A DNA stretch of 64,000 nt from Lentinus brumalis (taxonomy: Eukaryota > Basidiomycota > Agaricomycetes > Polyporales > Polyporaceae). This document shows positions 48,797 to 58,989 of the stretch, in pieces. The position numbers were made by a program, and so were the translations under genes. The DNA lies in contig MARA01000049.1 of assembly GCA_001792895.1 (NCBI GenBank), positions 62,001 to 126,000 on the forward strand, given 5' to 3'. The notes under the pieces are model-generated. The model searched no databases. It was not told the origin of the DNA and saw only the letters and a list, made by a program, of their open reading frames with translations. Position 1 is the first letter of the stretch, and each line of letters starts with the position of its first letter.

Positions 48797-49123
48797 GCTA
48801 GTAAGTAGTCACAGTGAGTGCGAATGCAAGCTCAGAGCGCATCTCGCTCTTTCTTATAACCAGAACTCACAAAACTGGTGTATTCCAGGTAACCACTGCC
48901 GTATGTCAATTACGGTGCGAGTCTTCGAGGGTTTCAGCCCGACGGTACCCACTGAATCGACTTGTTACTTCTTAATCAGCAGCAATCGGCGGTAAGCAAG
49001 ATACTCGTACTTCGTCAATACGTTAGAGCCAAGTTGCGGTAGACTCGCAGATGATGCATGGAGAGGAGGAGGAGGAGTAGACCGTGTCTTATCCGAGTAC
49101 TCGTTGAGGCTTTGAGTATCAAC
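47594..49123. repeat. Array unit U5, partial (holds HET2-E)
   Basis: Only the HET gene and about 330 bp of its upstream region are present. The spacer is missing and unique sequence begins at 49124. This is the right edge of the array. Confidence 0.85.
48853..48915 (-). promoter_or_regulatory. HET2-E promoter elements
   Basis: TATA-like box at 48853-48859 and inverted repeat at 48899-48915. This is the last conserved piece before the array ends at 49123. Confidence 0.45.
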
Positions 49124-49196
49124 TGTTACGTAAGTAGGCGTTTAGCGCAGACCGCGCTACATAACTTGAACTTGAACTTTTACCGGCACGAGTTAT

Positions 49197-49223
49197 AGTG
49201 GTATAGGCCTTAGGTATACCACT
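49197..49223. repeat. Perfect hairpin, 9-bp arms
   Basis: agtggtata, nine bases, then tataccact. It lies about 75 bp outside the right end of the array. Confidence 0.6.
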
Positions 49224-49551
49224 GAAAGTTTATGAGGTGAGTGTCTCAGACTGTACTCATTATGAAGCACGACCTCATTGACTCCGCTTCGCATCGGTCT
49301 CGACAGTGCTCTTCTGATGCCACCGCACAGCCTCCACCCCACCACGCTGCCATCCTATCTGCGATCTACCACAGCATCGACGCTGTGCTCGCGAGGACAT
49401 AAGTCCGGCGATGCTATTTAGCACATAGTCCTCCGATTTGCCTGATAACGACGGTGTCTTCTTCTCAATCGCCGACCCACCATCATAACTATCTGTGAGC
49501 AAATCTGGGTCGTCCATGCATTTCGCGTCTTCGAAGCGAACTGACTTTAGG

Positions 49552-49564
49552 TATACATAAAATA
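49552..49564 (+). promoter_or_regulatory. TATA-like box of HET3
   Basis: tatacataaaata lies about 40-50 bp upstream of the HET3 start codon. Confidence 0.4.
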
Positions 49565-49601
49565 ACTTGATAGCGCTGTTGCTTGAGCACTTATTGTCCA
49601 C

Positions 49602-51520
49602 ATGTGGCTGCTGAGCACCGACCGGGCAGAACTGCACTTCTTCCCGTCGCCACAGGATGTTGAAGGCGGCTACGCGATCCTCTCGCACGTCTGGGACAAG
49701 AACGAGCAGACCTACCAAGACCTCAAAGCGCTACAGCGGCGATGCGCTCGGGCGGGGAAGACCCCTCGCGAACTGGCCTGCAAGAAGCTCAGGCGATCCT
49801 GCGAGATAGCAGAGCGACATGGGTACCAGTGGGTATGGATCGACACCTGCTGCATCGACAAGACGAGCAGTGCGGAGCTCTCTGAGGCCATCAACTCCAT
49901 GTTTCGTTATTACTCCCTTGCCGGAGTATGCTATGCCTACTTGAAGGATGTCCCGACCCTCTACGCGTTCAGGTCACGCATGGATCAACCATCGCCGTTC
50001 GAATCGAGCATCTGGCATACACGCGGCTGGACGTTACAGGAGCTCATAGCTCCTCGCTTCGTCGTCTTTCTCTCCATGACTTGGGAACCACTAGGATCTA
50101 AGTCAGACCTAGCAGACAACGTTGACAAAGCCACCGGTATTCCGGCAAGTCTACTACGACTGGAGCGATCGCTGACCGACTACAGCATCGCTCAGCGCAT
50201 GTCATGGGCAGCGGACCGACAGACGACGCGGTTGGAGGACGAGGCGTACTCCCTGCTAGGCATCTTCGATCTCCATATACCGACTCTATACGGCGAGGGT
50301 AGGAACGCATTCCAGCGGTTGCAGGAGGAGATACTTAGGCGGAACCAGGATACCACGCTGTTTGCATGGGGCGAGTTCTGGGAAATGGAAGACCTTCCCG
50401 ACCATCGCTCAGACCCGGATACGCGTTCCCGCCTTTTTGCCTCTTCGCTGACCGACTTCCGTGCATGCAGGACCCTCACTTACAGGTCTCGAGAGGTGAC
50501 GACCAACCGCCGCTTTTTGCCGATCTTAGTGAGTCTTCACGCTACACATCTGTCCCCGTTGCTTACGATTCCACAGCGCAGGAGCGTCTCAATGGGGAAA
50601 GCGAAGGGCGCCATGACCTTCACTTTGACTCCCCACGGCGTGCTCGCACACATCCCGGTAGTCACTTTTCGGGGGCGCGTGTACGCGGACCTCTCATGGT
50701 CCACGGCGGAGGTTGCCTACGGGCACACCTCGCGATGGAGGTGGGAAGGCGTCGCCCGCATCCTGCTGATTCTACGGCCATACTCGCACAACCCCGATCG
50801 TTCGCGCCCCTCCTACACCGTCGGATATCTGTACTTCGGGAACAAGCACCGACGCCTCGTCGCACCGCCCGACGACGTCTTCCGAAAACGAGGAACAACT
50901 CAGTGGAAAGACGTCTACCTCATTCACGATGTGCCAGAGTCCACCGTCGATCGACCCGATCCTCTCATCGACATCCCCTTCAACCATAACCTCACCGCGC
51001 CCTTCCGCTTCCCCCGGAGAACGTCTGGACCTTTGTCAACAGCTTGGGTCAGCTTCCTGTATCGCATCCTACTGTCGAGATCTCTGCTCGCAACGCGGCA
51101 ATGCCATGGGCCGGGCCGGCCATCTTCACGTTCTCGCGCCCAAAGAGCTTGCACTACCCGCCCATCGCCCTCGAGGTCGGCTGGTGCTCGTGTGGTCACA
51201 GCTTGTGGGCAATGGCCTACTCGCTATATCCAGCAGAAACGCTCATGACTGCCGCTCCTCGTGAGCATTCATGTCCAGCGGACCACCTTGCCGAATGGTC
51301 TGACCTCAAAAAGACCTTCGAGGTGTTCCGAAAGGAGCTTTGGCTGGGCATGCTATCAGCGTACCGCACCATCGTCGTTGTTATCACCTTGTCCTTCACA
51401 CCTTGCCGGCTCAACCCGCAAAGTCTTGTTCTTCATGCTTCTGCGGAAACAATTCAACTCCTGCCGCAGAGAACTACGAAGGGCCCGCCGCCTCCGAAGG
51501 AGGTTTATCGTTCTCTGTGA
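49602..51520 (+). CDS. HET3: full-length HET-domain protein with one apparent frameshift
   Basis: Exon 1 (49602-50528, 309 codons) carries the full HET domain: MWLLSTDRAELHFF, YAILSHVW, WIDTCCIDKTSSAELSEAI, RGWTLQELIAP, EDEAYSLLGIFDLHIPTLYGEG. A 48 bp intron (50529-50576, gtgagt to cacag) in phase 0 sits at the family position. Exon 2 starts with TLTPHGVLAHIPVV and FNHNLTAPFRF. At the C run 51011-51015 the family frame jumps: one C fewer than needed. Past it the other frame reads ENVWTFVNSLGQLP, then C.ADHLAEWSDLKKTF, and stops at 51520. With the shift ignored the length is about 623, as in HET1. It is either an inactivating deletion or a homopolymer error. An optional last intron at 51518 onward is possible. 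Confidence 0.82.
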
Positions 51521-51705
51521 GTCTGCCTGCTTGGAACGCATGGTCCGGAGGTGTTTGCTAAACTGATACACAGACAACGATCTGTGTCGACCTCCTCACC
51601 ACAAAGCATTTCTTACGTCCGCCGGCCATTACGCATGCCTCTCGATCATTCGCATTTCGAGTGAAGAGGAAGGCATAACAGCGAGGACAACCTCGAGCGC
51701 CATTG

Positions 51706-52038
51706 ATGGCCAGCATGCAAGACGCCACTCGCTCGCTCGCCTGCCAGCCTATCCCCGGCGCAACACTACCTTCGCAGGCTGTGGATATCGAGGCTCGAGT
51801 CACAACACTCAGCTTCGACACTATCCTTAACTCCCCTTATCGAATTCGAATTCCTGTCTGCATGCCTAACTTCTCTTCACTATCAAGTCCCCGTCTGAGT
51901 CCAGGACCAGGCGAAGTCATCCAGGTCCACGTCCTCCATTTTTCCGAGTCCCCGCAACCGTTAGCAGCGGAGTTCCGCTTCGGCCTGTGCTCGCCTGCTA
52001 CATGGCCTGTCTCTGCCCCATCGTTCTACGATCCCTGA
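51706..52038 (+). CDS. Possible small hypothetical protein (110 aa)
   Basis: An ORF from ATG 51706 downstream of HET3, with VIQVHVLHFSESPQPLAAEF near the end. The composition is protein-like, but there are no motifs and no clear relation to the HET C-terminal region. It may be a relic of a neighbouring gene. Confidence 0.25.
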   Translation: MASMQDATRSLACQPIPGATLPSQAVDIEARVTTLSFDTILNSPYRIRIPVCMPNFSSLSSPRLSPGPGEVIQVHVLHFSESPQPLAAEFRFGLCSPATWPVSAPSFYDP

Positions 52039-52190
52039 AGCTACTTCCTATGCGCTAAATCTATTCGAGCGTTTCCAGAGAAGAGTTAAAACCTTAAAGT
52101 TTGAAATTTCGGTTCGTCTTGGCATCTTCTCTGCGATGGTTTTGGTTGGTGTTCCGACTAGGGGATGCTATGCTGACGATGGTGCTGTAG

Positions 52191-52460
52191 ATGTCATATC
52201 CCTCTAACTTCTTCGGGAGTCCGGAGACAAGTCTCCAAACCGTCGATTCGGACGTCCGAGCCAGTACCGGCCTTGGTACGTTTGCTTCTCCTTCGTTCCT
52301 ATCTCCTGACGCTGAGTTCAGTAGACACTTGGTGTGGCCGACACGCAGATCTCTGCTGTATGACGCATGTGCGGGTACCTTTGTCCCCATTTACTATTAC
52401 GCTCAAGGTCACCCATACGTAACGGTACATAATTGGTTTCATTTATTACCACGCAAGTGA
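52191..52460 (+). CDS. Possible small hypothetical protein (89 aa)
   Basis: An ORF starting MSYPSNFFGSPE, preceded by a gctgtag acceptor-like site, so it may be a terminal exon. No domain is recognised and nothing confirms expression. Confidence 0.2.
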   Translation: MSYPSNFFGSPETSLQTVDSDVRASTGLGTFASPSFLSPDAEFSRHLVWPTRRSLLYDACAGTFVPIYYYAQGHPYVTVHNWFHLLPRK

Positions 52461-53109
52461 CCACCATGCGTTCGAATGTCAAAAGAGTGCCCGCATCCTA
52501 CCTGTCTTCGTCCATTTTCTCCGTCGAGTCGACAAGCATGTTTTGCATGAAACGGGAGGAAGATGAACATTGAGTTCAGGGTCAGAACGCGCGGCGCAGT
52601 CAACTCAAAATGTACTTATAAGACTCAGTGTCACCGTTGTCAGAGTGACCACACCGCCGCATCCTGGTGAGAGGACGGCAGATGCGCGAGGCGTCGAGTC
52701 ATAGATGTATCAGTCCGTTTGGAAAGTGTATTTTGATACGATTCTGCATCTGCGTTGAAACGAAGTTCTCCAGAGATCTCAATTGTAGGTGTGTCCGCGG
52801 GCGTCTGAGTTGCCTTGTCAGGATTAACCACGTGGCAGCCTCGGCCGTAGCCGCAGCGTAAAGTGCTAGCGGAAGCTTCACCTTCTCTCAGGCCATGATC
52901 AAGCGACGGTATCTCTCGTTCAAGCCTCTGTCCCGGCCAGCTCACCCTCCTCTGGTTCTACGGCGCGCCCGAAGTCCGTCTTCCGGGACACCTGCACTCA
53001 AACGTCTCCCCCGACATGAGTCAGCTTGGACTGCTTTTGACCTCTTGCTGGGAAATTTACAGAGGCTCCCCAAAGCCAATACCATTGTGTTGCTTTGAGA
53101 TTTTGCAGG
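52461..53109. other. Left flank of the retrotransposon
   Basis: About 650 bp. The minus strand has open segments (52640-52945) and splice-like sites that might be downstream exons of the gene whose first exon is at 59700-59558. No product is recognised. Confidence 0.3.
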
Positions 53110-53666
53110 TGATGAAGTCTGAACCTGTGAAGGCTATGTCGCAACGACTAGCAGACGAGTGGACAACAAGTCCTCAGTCAGTTAGAGCAAAAGACTGATA
53201 GCATAGACACAAGTACCTAGCAGACGAGTGGACAACAAGCTACGAAGTACTTGTAAGTATAGAGCATAGAGCGCATAGGTAATCGAGTACTTACTCCTCA
53301 GTCAGTTAGAGCAAAAGACTGAGGAGACGAAGCCCAAATGTCCCTCCTTATATACTGTGCAGGAGTAGCATGAGTAAGCAACAGAAAGGAGAGAATGTGA
53401 CGAGTCTGAGTCAGAGCGAGTAGAGATGACTCAGACAACGACAAATTGGAATGGTCACAAGGCAGTCCAGAGATATCTAGAAGAGTCCGGAGCGTTGTAG
53501 AACGCACTGGAATGTACTGGACAAAAGAGAAGCCAGGTAACCACATGGTTTCGTAGTGTATGCCTAAAAAGGAAAAGAAGAAGCATAGCCTTAGATCTAT
53601 CGTAAGAGGCTGTGCCCATAGCGCCTAATGCGCGACTAATGTCCATAGTACATAGTAAGTTCAACA
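53110..53666 (-). repeat. 3' LTR of the copia element
   Basis: Ends TG...CA in both directions. Contains a minus-strand TATATAAGG promoter-like box (near 53345-53355) and two pairs of internal direct repeats (tcagttagagcaaaagactga and agcagacgagtggacaaca). Confidence 0.93.
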
Positions 53667-53676
53667 CTCCCCCTCG
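53667..53676 (-). other. Polypurine tract
   Basis: On the minus strand, cgagggggag directly precedes the 3' LTR (tgttgaac), the normal position for plus-strand DNA priming. Confidence 0.8.
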
Positions 53677-53677
53677 T

Positions 53678-55210
53678 TCAAGACGCGGAGGTGACAAGAC
53701 CCGTCTTCGAAACGAAGTACTCCAAGACGGAGAATGACGCATTCTTAGACAGACAGTCCGCCAAATTCTCCTTACTAGGGACCCAATAGATGTCCATGTT
53801 CGGAGAAGCCGCATATTCGTTGACGAAGTGGAAGTGAACTTCGACATGCTTGGTACGTCTGTCGACGGCTGGGTTCTCAGAGAGGAAGATCGCGCCATGA
53901 TTATCAATAAGCAAGGGCGTAGCCGCACTCATATCGTCCCCTAACTCATCTCCAAACGTCCTCAGCCACATCATCTGACGTGCAGCATCAGAAGCCGCCT
54001 TGTACTCAGCCTCAGTAGACGATAGGGAGATGGTCGTCTGTCGGCGAGATACCCAAGACACGGCTCCTCCTGCCATCAGGAAGATAAAGGCTGTTTGCGA
54101 GTGCCGATCGTCGCGATCCTCTGCCCAGTCTGAATCGGAATACGCGATCAGACCGGCATTAGATGCACCGTCGTATCGTAGGCGATAATGCGATGTACCT
54201 CGGAGATACCGTAAGACATAGAGAAGTCGGTTTAGGTGATCTTCCGAAGGGTTCGCAGTGTACTTGCCAAGACGGTTGATGGCAAACGCAAGATCTGGTC
54301 GCGTCCCAAGACAGGCGTAGAGAAGACTGCCCATCAAGCTCTGGAAACGCAGACGAAGTTTCGCCGGTGCTTCTGCCGTTGCAGCTTCAAGAACTGCTCC
54401 AGCAGGGAGAGGAGTACGCGCAGGCGTGCAGTTGGCCATCTGATAGTTCTCGAGAATGGCCTCGATGTACTCTTCCTGGTCGATGTCAAGTGTCCGTGAA
54501 AGACGATCTCGACGTACACGAAGACCAAGGAATCGTTCGATGGGACCCAAGTCCGTCATCTTATACTGCTTGCCCAACGCCTTCTTGACCTTGTCGATGT
54601 GCCCTCGACTGTCACCCATGAGAAGTAGGTCGTCGACATAGAGGACAACGATCGTAACACGGTCTGGGTCTGTATCCCCCCCTTGTCGGCGATATACGTA
54701 GACTCCGGCATCAGAGTATGTCCGTACAAATCCCTGTCCGATAAGCGAGTCGTGAATCTTCTTGTTCCACTGGCGAGAGGCTTGCTTAAGACCGTAGATG
54801 GCCTTCTTAAGCAGACAAACGTAGTCCTCCTTGCCTTTCACGACCCAGCCCTCGGGTTGTTCCATGTAGACCTCCTCGTCCAAGTCTCCATTGAGGAACG
54901 CAGTCTTAACGTCCATCGCGTCGATCTCCCAGTCCTCTAGGGCAGCATGCGCAAAGAGATACCGGATAGATTCAAACCGAGCGACAGGAGAGAAGGTTTC
55001 ATGGTAGTCCTTCCCATAGACCTGCGTAAAACCTCTCGCAACCAGACGCGCTTTGTAGCGACCGTCCGATTTGCGATCATAGACCCAGCGATTTGAGACA
55101 ACGGCTCGGTCCTTTGGACGAGGAACCAGAACCCAAGTCTTGTTCGCCATGAGAGACTCATACTCCGAGCGTTCAGCTTCGTGCCATAACTCTCGATCTG
55201 GTGAAGCCAT
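53678..55210 (-). CDS. copia reverse transcriptase / RNase H
   Basis: An open 510-codon frame, extending further 5' in frame to about 55330. It has WVLVPRPKDR, KARLVARGFTQ, the catalytic LYVDDLLLMG, IYGLKQASRQW and LMGSLLYA. The RNase H part has AYSDSDWAEDRDDRHSQ, LSSTEAEYKA, NHGAIFLSENP and RTKHVEVHFHFV. All copia RT landmarks are present. In an intact element it would be the end of a single polyprotein. Confidence 0.93.
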   Translation of the reverse strand: MASPDRELWHEAERSEYESLMANKTWVLVPRPKDRAVVSNRWVYDRKSDGRYKARLVARGFTQVYGKDYHETFSPVARFESIRYLFAHAALEDWEIDAMDVKTAFLNGDLDEEVYMEQPEGWVVKGKEDYVCLLKKAIYGLKQASRQWNKKIHDSLIGQGFVRTYSDAGVYVYRRQGGDTDPDRVTIVVLYVDDLLLMGDSRGHIDKVKKALGKQYKMTDLGPIERFLGLRVRRDRLSRTLDIDQEEYIEAILENYQMANCTPARTPLPAGAVLEAATAEAPAKLRLRFQSLMGSLLYACLGTRPDLAFAINRLGKYTANPSEDHLNRLLYVLRYLRGTSHYRLRYDGASNAGLIAYSDSDWAEDRDDRHSQTAFIFLMAGGAVSWVSRRQTTISLSSTEAEYKAASDAARQMMWLRTFGDELGDDMSAATPLLIDNHGAIFLSENPAVDRRTKHVEVHFHFVNEYAASPNMDIYWVPSKENLADCLSKNASFSVLEYFVSKTGLVTSAS

Positions 55211-55317
55211 GGCGTCCTTATGATGTTCAGGAATGCCAGACTTGTACCGCGAATAGAAGAGATGGGCTAGAATTGCTTCAGCTTCACGCTGATCACCGTC
55301 CTTATCCGTACGCGCAT

Positions 55318-57372
55318 CTACTCTAGAGGTTGTTCGTCACCGTAGACATTGTCCTTCTTGTACTTAGCAGGCGGATTACCCTTGTTCTCCCGTTGAGAGC
55401 GACGAGGAGGAACAGGATCACCACCCTCAGGAGGATGATGTTGTCGCTGATGACGAGGCGCGGCAGGAGGAGGACCTGGTGCAGGTGGTTGCTGTCCGAT
55501 CTGCTGAGGCTCGGGCGGCACATCAGCAGGTGGAGCAGGTGGAGGAGCAGGAGCAGGGTCTGGAGGTAGAGGAGCTGGAGGTTGAGGAGCGTCCGAATCA
55601 TCGTCGGGATGATCAGGAATTGGAAGTTCAGCATCACCATCATCTGGTGGCTGTAGATCAGGGAACGGACTGTCGTCGGGGGTAGCTCGACGAGTGCCGG
55701 TGTCCGCACGTGCAGGGAATACGGTCTCATCGAAGATCATCGCGAGATACTTCGACTTGACGGGTGGTCGGGTTCCATAGGCGATACCCCTTTGAACCCG
55801 GTCATAGCCCACAAACGTCCTCTCAACCGCCTTCTGGTCGAGCTTCCCTTGACGTTTGTCGCGCTGCACGTGTACGTAGGCTTTGCACCCAAACACCCTG
55901 AAGTAGGAAACATCCGGCTTCTTGCCGGTCCAGATGGTGATGGGGCACTCCCACTTGAGACGTTTCATCGGCTGACGGTTATAGACGTGAACGGCAGCAT
56001 CAAGAGCGAGCTTCCAGAACCCATGAGAAAGGCCAGCGAAGTGCAGCATGCACAACGCCTTCTCAGAGATCGTGCGAATGAAGCGTTCAGCTCGTCCGTT
56101 CTGCTGTGACGTTCCCGGCATCGTCTTGTCATGCTCAATCCCGTATTCACGTAGTAAGGCTTGGAATGAATTGGACATGTACTCCCCCCTCGATCGGATC
56201 GAACACACTTCAACTTGTGCTCCGTCTGTGTCTCAGCCCAAGACTTGAACTGTTTGAACGCCTCCTCCTGATCTGACTTACGCTTGAGAGCGTATACTAC
56301 AGCCAGTCCGGAGCAGTCGTCGACGAAAACACAGAAGTAGTTGTAACCACCGATCGACGTACCAAGAGGTCCCGCGACGTCCATATGAACGAGAGCGAGA
56401 ACGACTGTGGCACGTTTCTCAGAAGGAGGGAAGGGTCGACGAGTCATCTTCCCTTTCGCACATCCTTCGCAGGGTTTGTCGAGGGAGGACCAATGCCGTC
56501 CAAGCCAGTGGTCGCATCAGGAGTCGCTTGACAGCTTCCTTGCCTGGATGTCCCCACCGCTGATGAACTAGGTCATGTTTGAGTATGGAACGGGAGGCAT
56601 CAAGAACGCCGGTGTCCTTCTTCCCTTGAATGTAAAGCGGGAAGAGGTACAAGTTGAGTCCGGAGATGTAAGAACCTTGCAGAACTTTACGTCCACGGAT
56701 CTCAACCGTCGAGCCAGAAGAAACTCGGCCCTTAGGCCTCGAGTTGTATATGCTCATATGTCCATCACCTTGGTAAATGAACGAATCACTGCGCTCAATC
56801 ATCCCCGTAGAGAAGAGACGTTGATCTCCTGCTGCAGGAATGTAGCAGACGTTCTTGAGAGTGACTTTGACTCGCTCTCCATCCACTTCAGTGTAACCCA
56901 CAACAGTACCTTCCCCGTAGCATGCGATCTCGCCGGCTTGGCCTTCCTGAGCAGTTCTGAAGTACTTAGGTTGCTCGTATGCTTCATAGTCGGCAAAGTC
57001 AGACTTGTTTCCGGTTACGTGCGATGAAGCACCGGAGTCCATGAGCCAGATCGTCTGAACGCGTCCCTCAGCAGCGTCAGCTGCGTTGTAGAAAGAAACA
57101 GAGAGCTCGTTCGCGATGTTCGCTACAGGTACAAGAGAGGAGATAGTATGCGCATGATTATGTCCGTTCGATGTCCCAGTTCCTTTACCAGCCTCGTTAC
57201 CACCCTTGCCAGAGCCAGAGTCCTTGCCCTTCTTCTTGTACCGCGGACTCTTCTCCGGGTACTTCTTATAAGTTAGAAGAGTCATGGTTATCCTTGCCGC
57301 AGTGGGTGCAAGGAGTGCGAGGTCTCTGCTTCGGCTTCGAGATCTTGTTCGCCTGGCCAAGCGATGTACCAC
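55318..57372 (-). pseudogene. copia protease-integrase region, frameshifted
   Basis: Frame 1 (57372-56419) has the aspartic protease WLMDSGASSHVTG and the pre-integrase start HQRWGHPGKEAV. The zinc motif CEGCAKGKMTRRP is in another frame after a shift near 56511-56515. The catalytic core has VHMDVAGPLG and CVFVDDCSGL; after a shift in a C run (56184-56189) it continues with GTSQQNGRAERFIRT. A proline-rich linker follows, then another shift (55318-55330) leads to RT. The three acidic catalytic residues are present, but in different frames. Confidence 0.85.
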
Positions 57373-58475
57373 GCAAGGAGTCCTCGAGCTTGAGCTTCGG
57401 CTTGACCAGCTCGAGCGTGAGGTCTGCCTCCTTGGTAGTGTGAAGGATGGTAGAGATCGCAGGCCGGTACGAGTCAGGCATCTTCGAGAAGAGCCAGAAG
57501 ACCTTGATGTGGTTGGCGAGGGTGTTTGCGCTGTTTGCCGTCATCTCATCAATGAGCCCAATGAAGGTCTGCACCTGGTCGACGATCGACTTGGTCTCGT
57601 CGAATCGAGGATAGTTAATGAGATGTTCGAACCGGGAGAAGGAGTACCCGTCCGACTTCTCATAGGTGGCCTTCAGGGCTCCCAGATCTCCTTAGAGGTT
57701 GACTTCCCTTCGAAACACTTGGACACCTCAGCACTAGTCTTGTACATGAGGATACCTTGTGCCCGATTGTCCGTCTTCGTCCAAGCTGCAACTGCCTCAG
57801 CATTGCTGCCATCGGCTGCTGGAGTAGGACGCTTTTCACCACCGCTGACAATACCCCAGGCGTCGATCATCATCAGATAACCCTTCATCTGACGAGCCCA
57901 CTCTTGTAGCCTTCCTGACCCCGGAGCTGGGGCAGGTTCTTCTCGAGACCGCCTTCCGACATTGCGAAAAGATATGCAAAGTCAGTAGGCTCAGGTTGGT
58001 TGTCGAGGAGAGGTGGAAGCGGTTGAAGTGGCGGTACGACTGGAGGTGCAACTGGAGGTGGAAGTGGTTGTGGTGCGACGGGAGGTGAAGGAAGTGGAGT
58101 AGGAGGAAGCGGTGTGTCTAGAGCTTCCTGAGGAGGTAGTAGAGGAGACGGCGGAACAAGTAGAGACTGAGCAGGAGGGAGAAGTGGTGATGGAGGCTGA
58201 TCGTCTTCTTCAGATGACTCGTCCTCTTCAGACGAATCGTCCGACTCGGACGAATGAACTGAGGGAGCAGGAGGAAGACCTTCGATTGGATCTGTGAAGC
58301 CGTCTTCCGGTTCGCAGTTATCTGGTCGGGCAACCTCGTTAAACTTGTTAGGACAAGGTTGTTGATCACAATCGTAGTAGCAATGATCTTCTTCCCACCA
58401 ATAGACGTCTGTGTGGTCTGTAAGGTCGTACTGATGAAAGAGATGACTACAGTCGAATGCCCCTTCAGAAGCCAC
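57266..58475 (-). pseudogene. copia gag region, frameshifted
   Basis: The start at 58475 (MASEGAFDCSHLFHQ) leads an acidic then very proline-rich N-terminal extension. The UBN2-type gag core (MKGYLMMIDAWG, LINYPRFDETKS, IGLIDEMTANSANTLANHIK) needs frame changes near 57905 and near 57676-57682. The zinc knuckle starts CTHCGKDNHDSSN, but its last Cys is lost at a further shift near 57270. Confidence 0.8.
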
Positions 58476-58970
58476 ACTGTCAATGCGAAAGGTTCAGAGA
58501 AGCGCGATGATTTGAGCCACGTGCGATGGCAACGGTAGATATGAACACCTGTTGAGGTGAACCTCAAACACCAGCAAGTCGGGTATGCCGATGCCAAGGG
58601 TAGAAGTTGCCAACTGTGCCCAGAAAAGACTAGTACGTATCGTATAAAAAGTGGTATCGTAAGGAGGGTCCAGACGGTTGTCCTCCGGTCCTAAGGTGCT
58701 AACCACCCCGGATACAACAGCTGGCGGATGCAAGTGCACGGCCCGGCTGAGGGATGCCTGAAGAATCCTGTACGCCTCGAGAGCGCCAAAGGATTTACAC
58801 GAGTAGTACGACTAGCTATAAAGCACTCAGGGCTGCGTCACGAGCGCAGAAATGTCCCCCTGGTAGCAGTGTCGGCGGGCACAGTCAAGAGATAGGGAGT
58901 TAATGGAGGAATGCACGGGCAGGAGTCGTCGAAGGAATGGTGCGCGCAGAGTGACGACTAGCAACGGTCA

Positions 58971-58989
58971 GAGCGCAGGGCTCATAACC
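58971..58989 (-). other. Primer-binding site matching the anticodon arm of initiator tRNA-Met
   Basis: Immediately next to the 5' LTR, the plus strand reads gagcgcagggctcataacc, which is the anticodon-arm sequence of fungal initiator tRNA-Met (CAT anticodon). This is the half-tRNA priming known for many copia elements. Confidence 0.75.

Larger units (their letters stand above)
15731..49123. repeat. Tandem HET array: four full units plus one partial, head to tail
   Basis: Equivalent junction points fall at 15731, 23800, 32012, 39808 and 47594, giving periods of about 8069, 8212, 7796 and 7786 bp. Similarity ends at about 49123 (after ...gagtatcaac). Each unit carries one minus-strand HET2 gene and a spacer. 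The HET exon 1 sequences differ by only a few bases between copies B to E. The spacers differ mainly by small indels. Confidence 0.93.

Noticed and set aside
15731..49123. CRISPR array or bacterial repeat system
   Set aside because: Units are about 8 kb, contain spliced eukaryotic genes and have no short repeat-spacer pattern.
54000..57880. Several plus-strand ORFs within the retrotransposon
   Set aside because: Antisense of gag-pol, with proline-rich linker shadows reading as Arg- or Glu-rich proteins.
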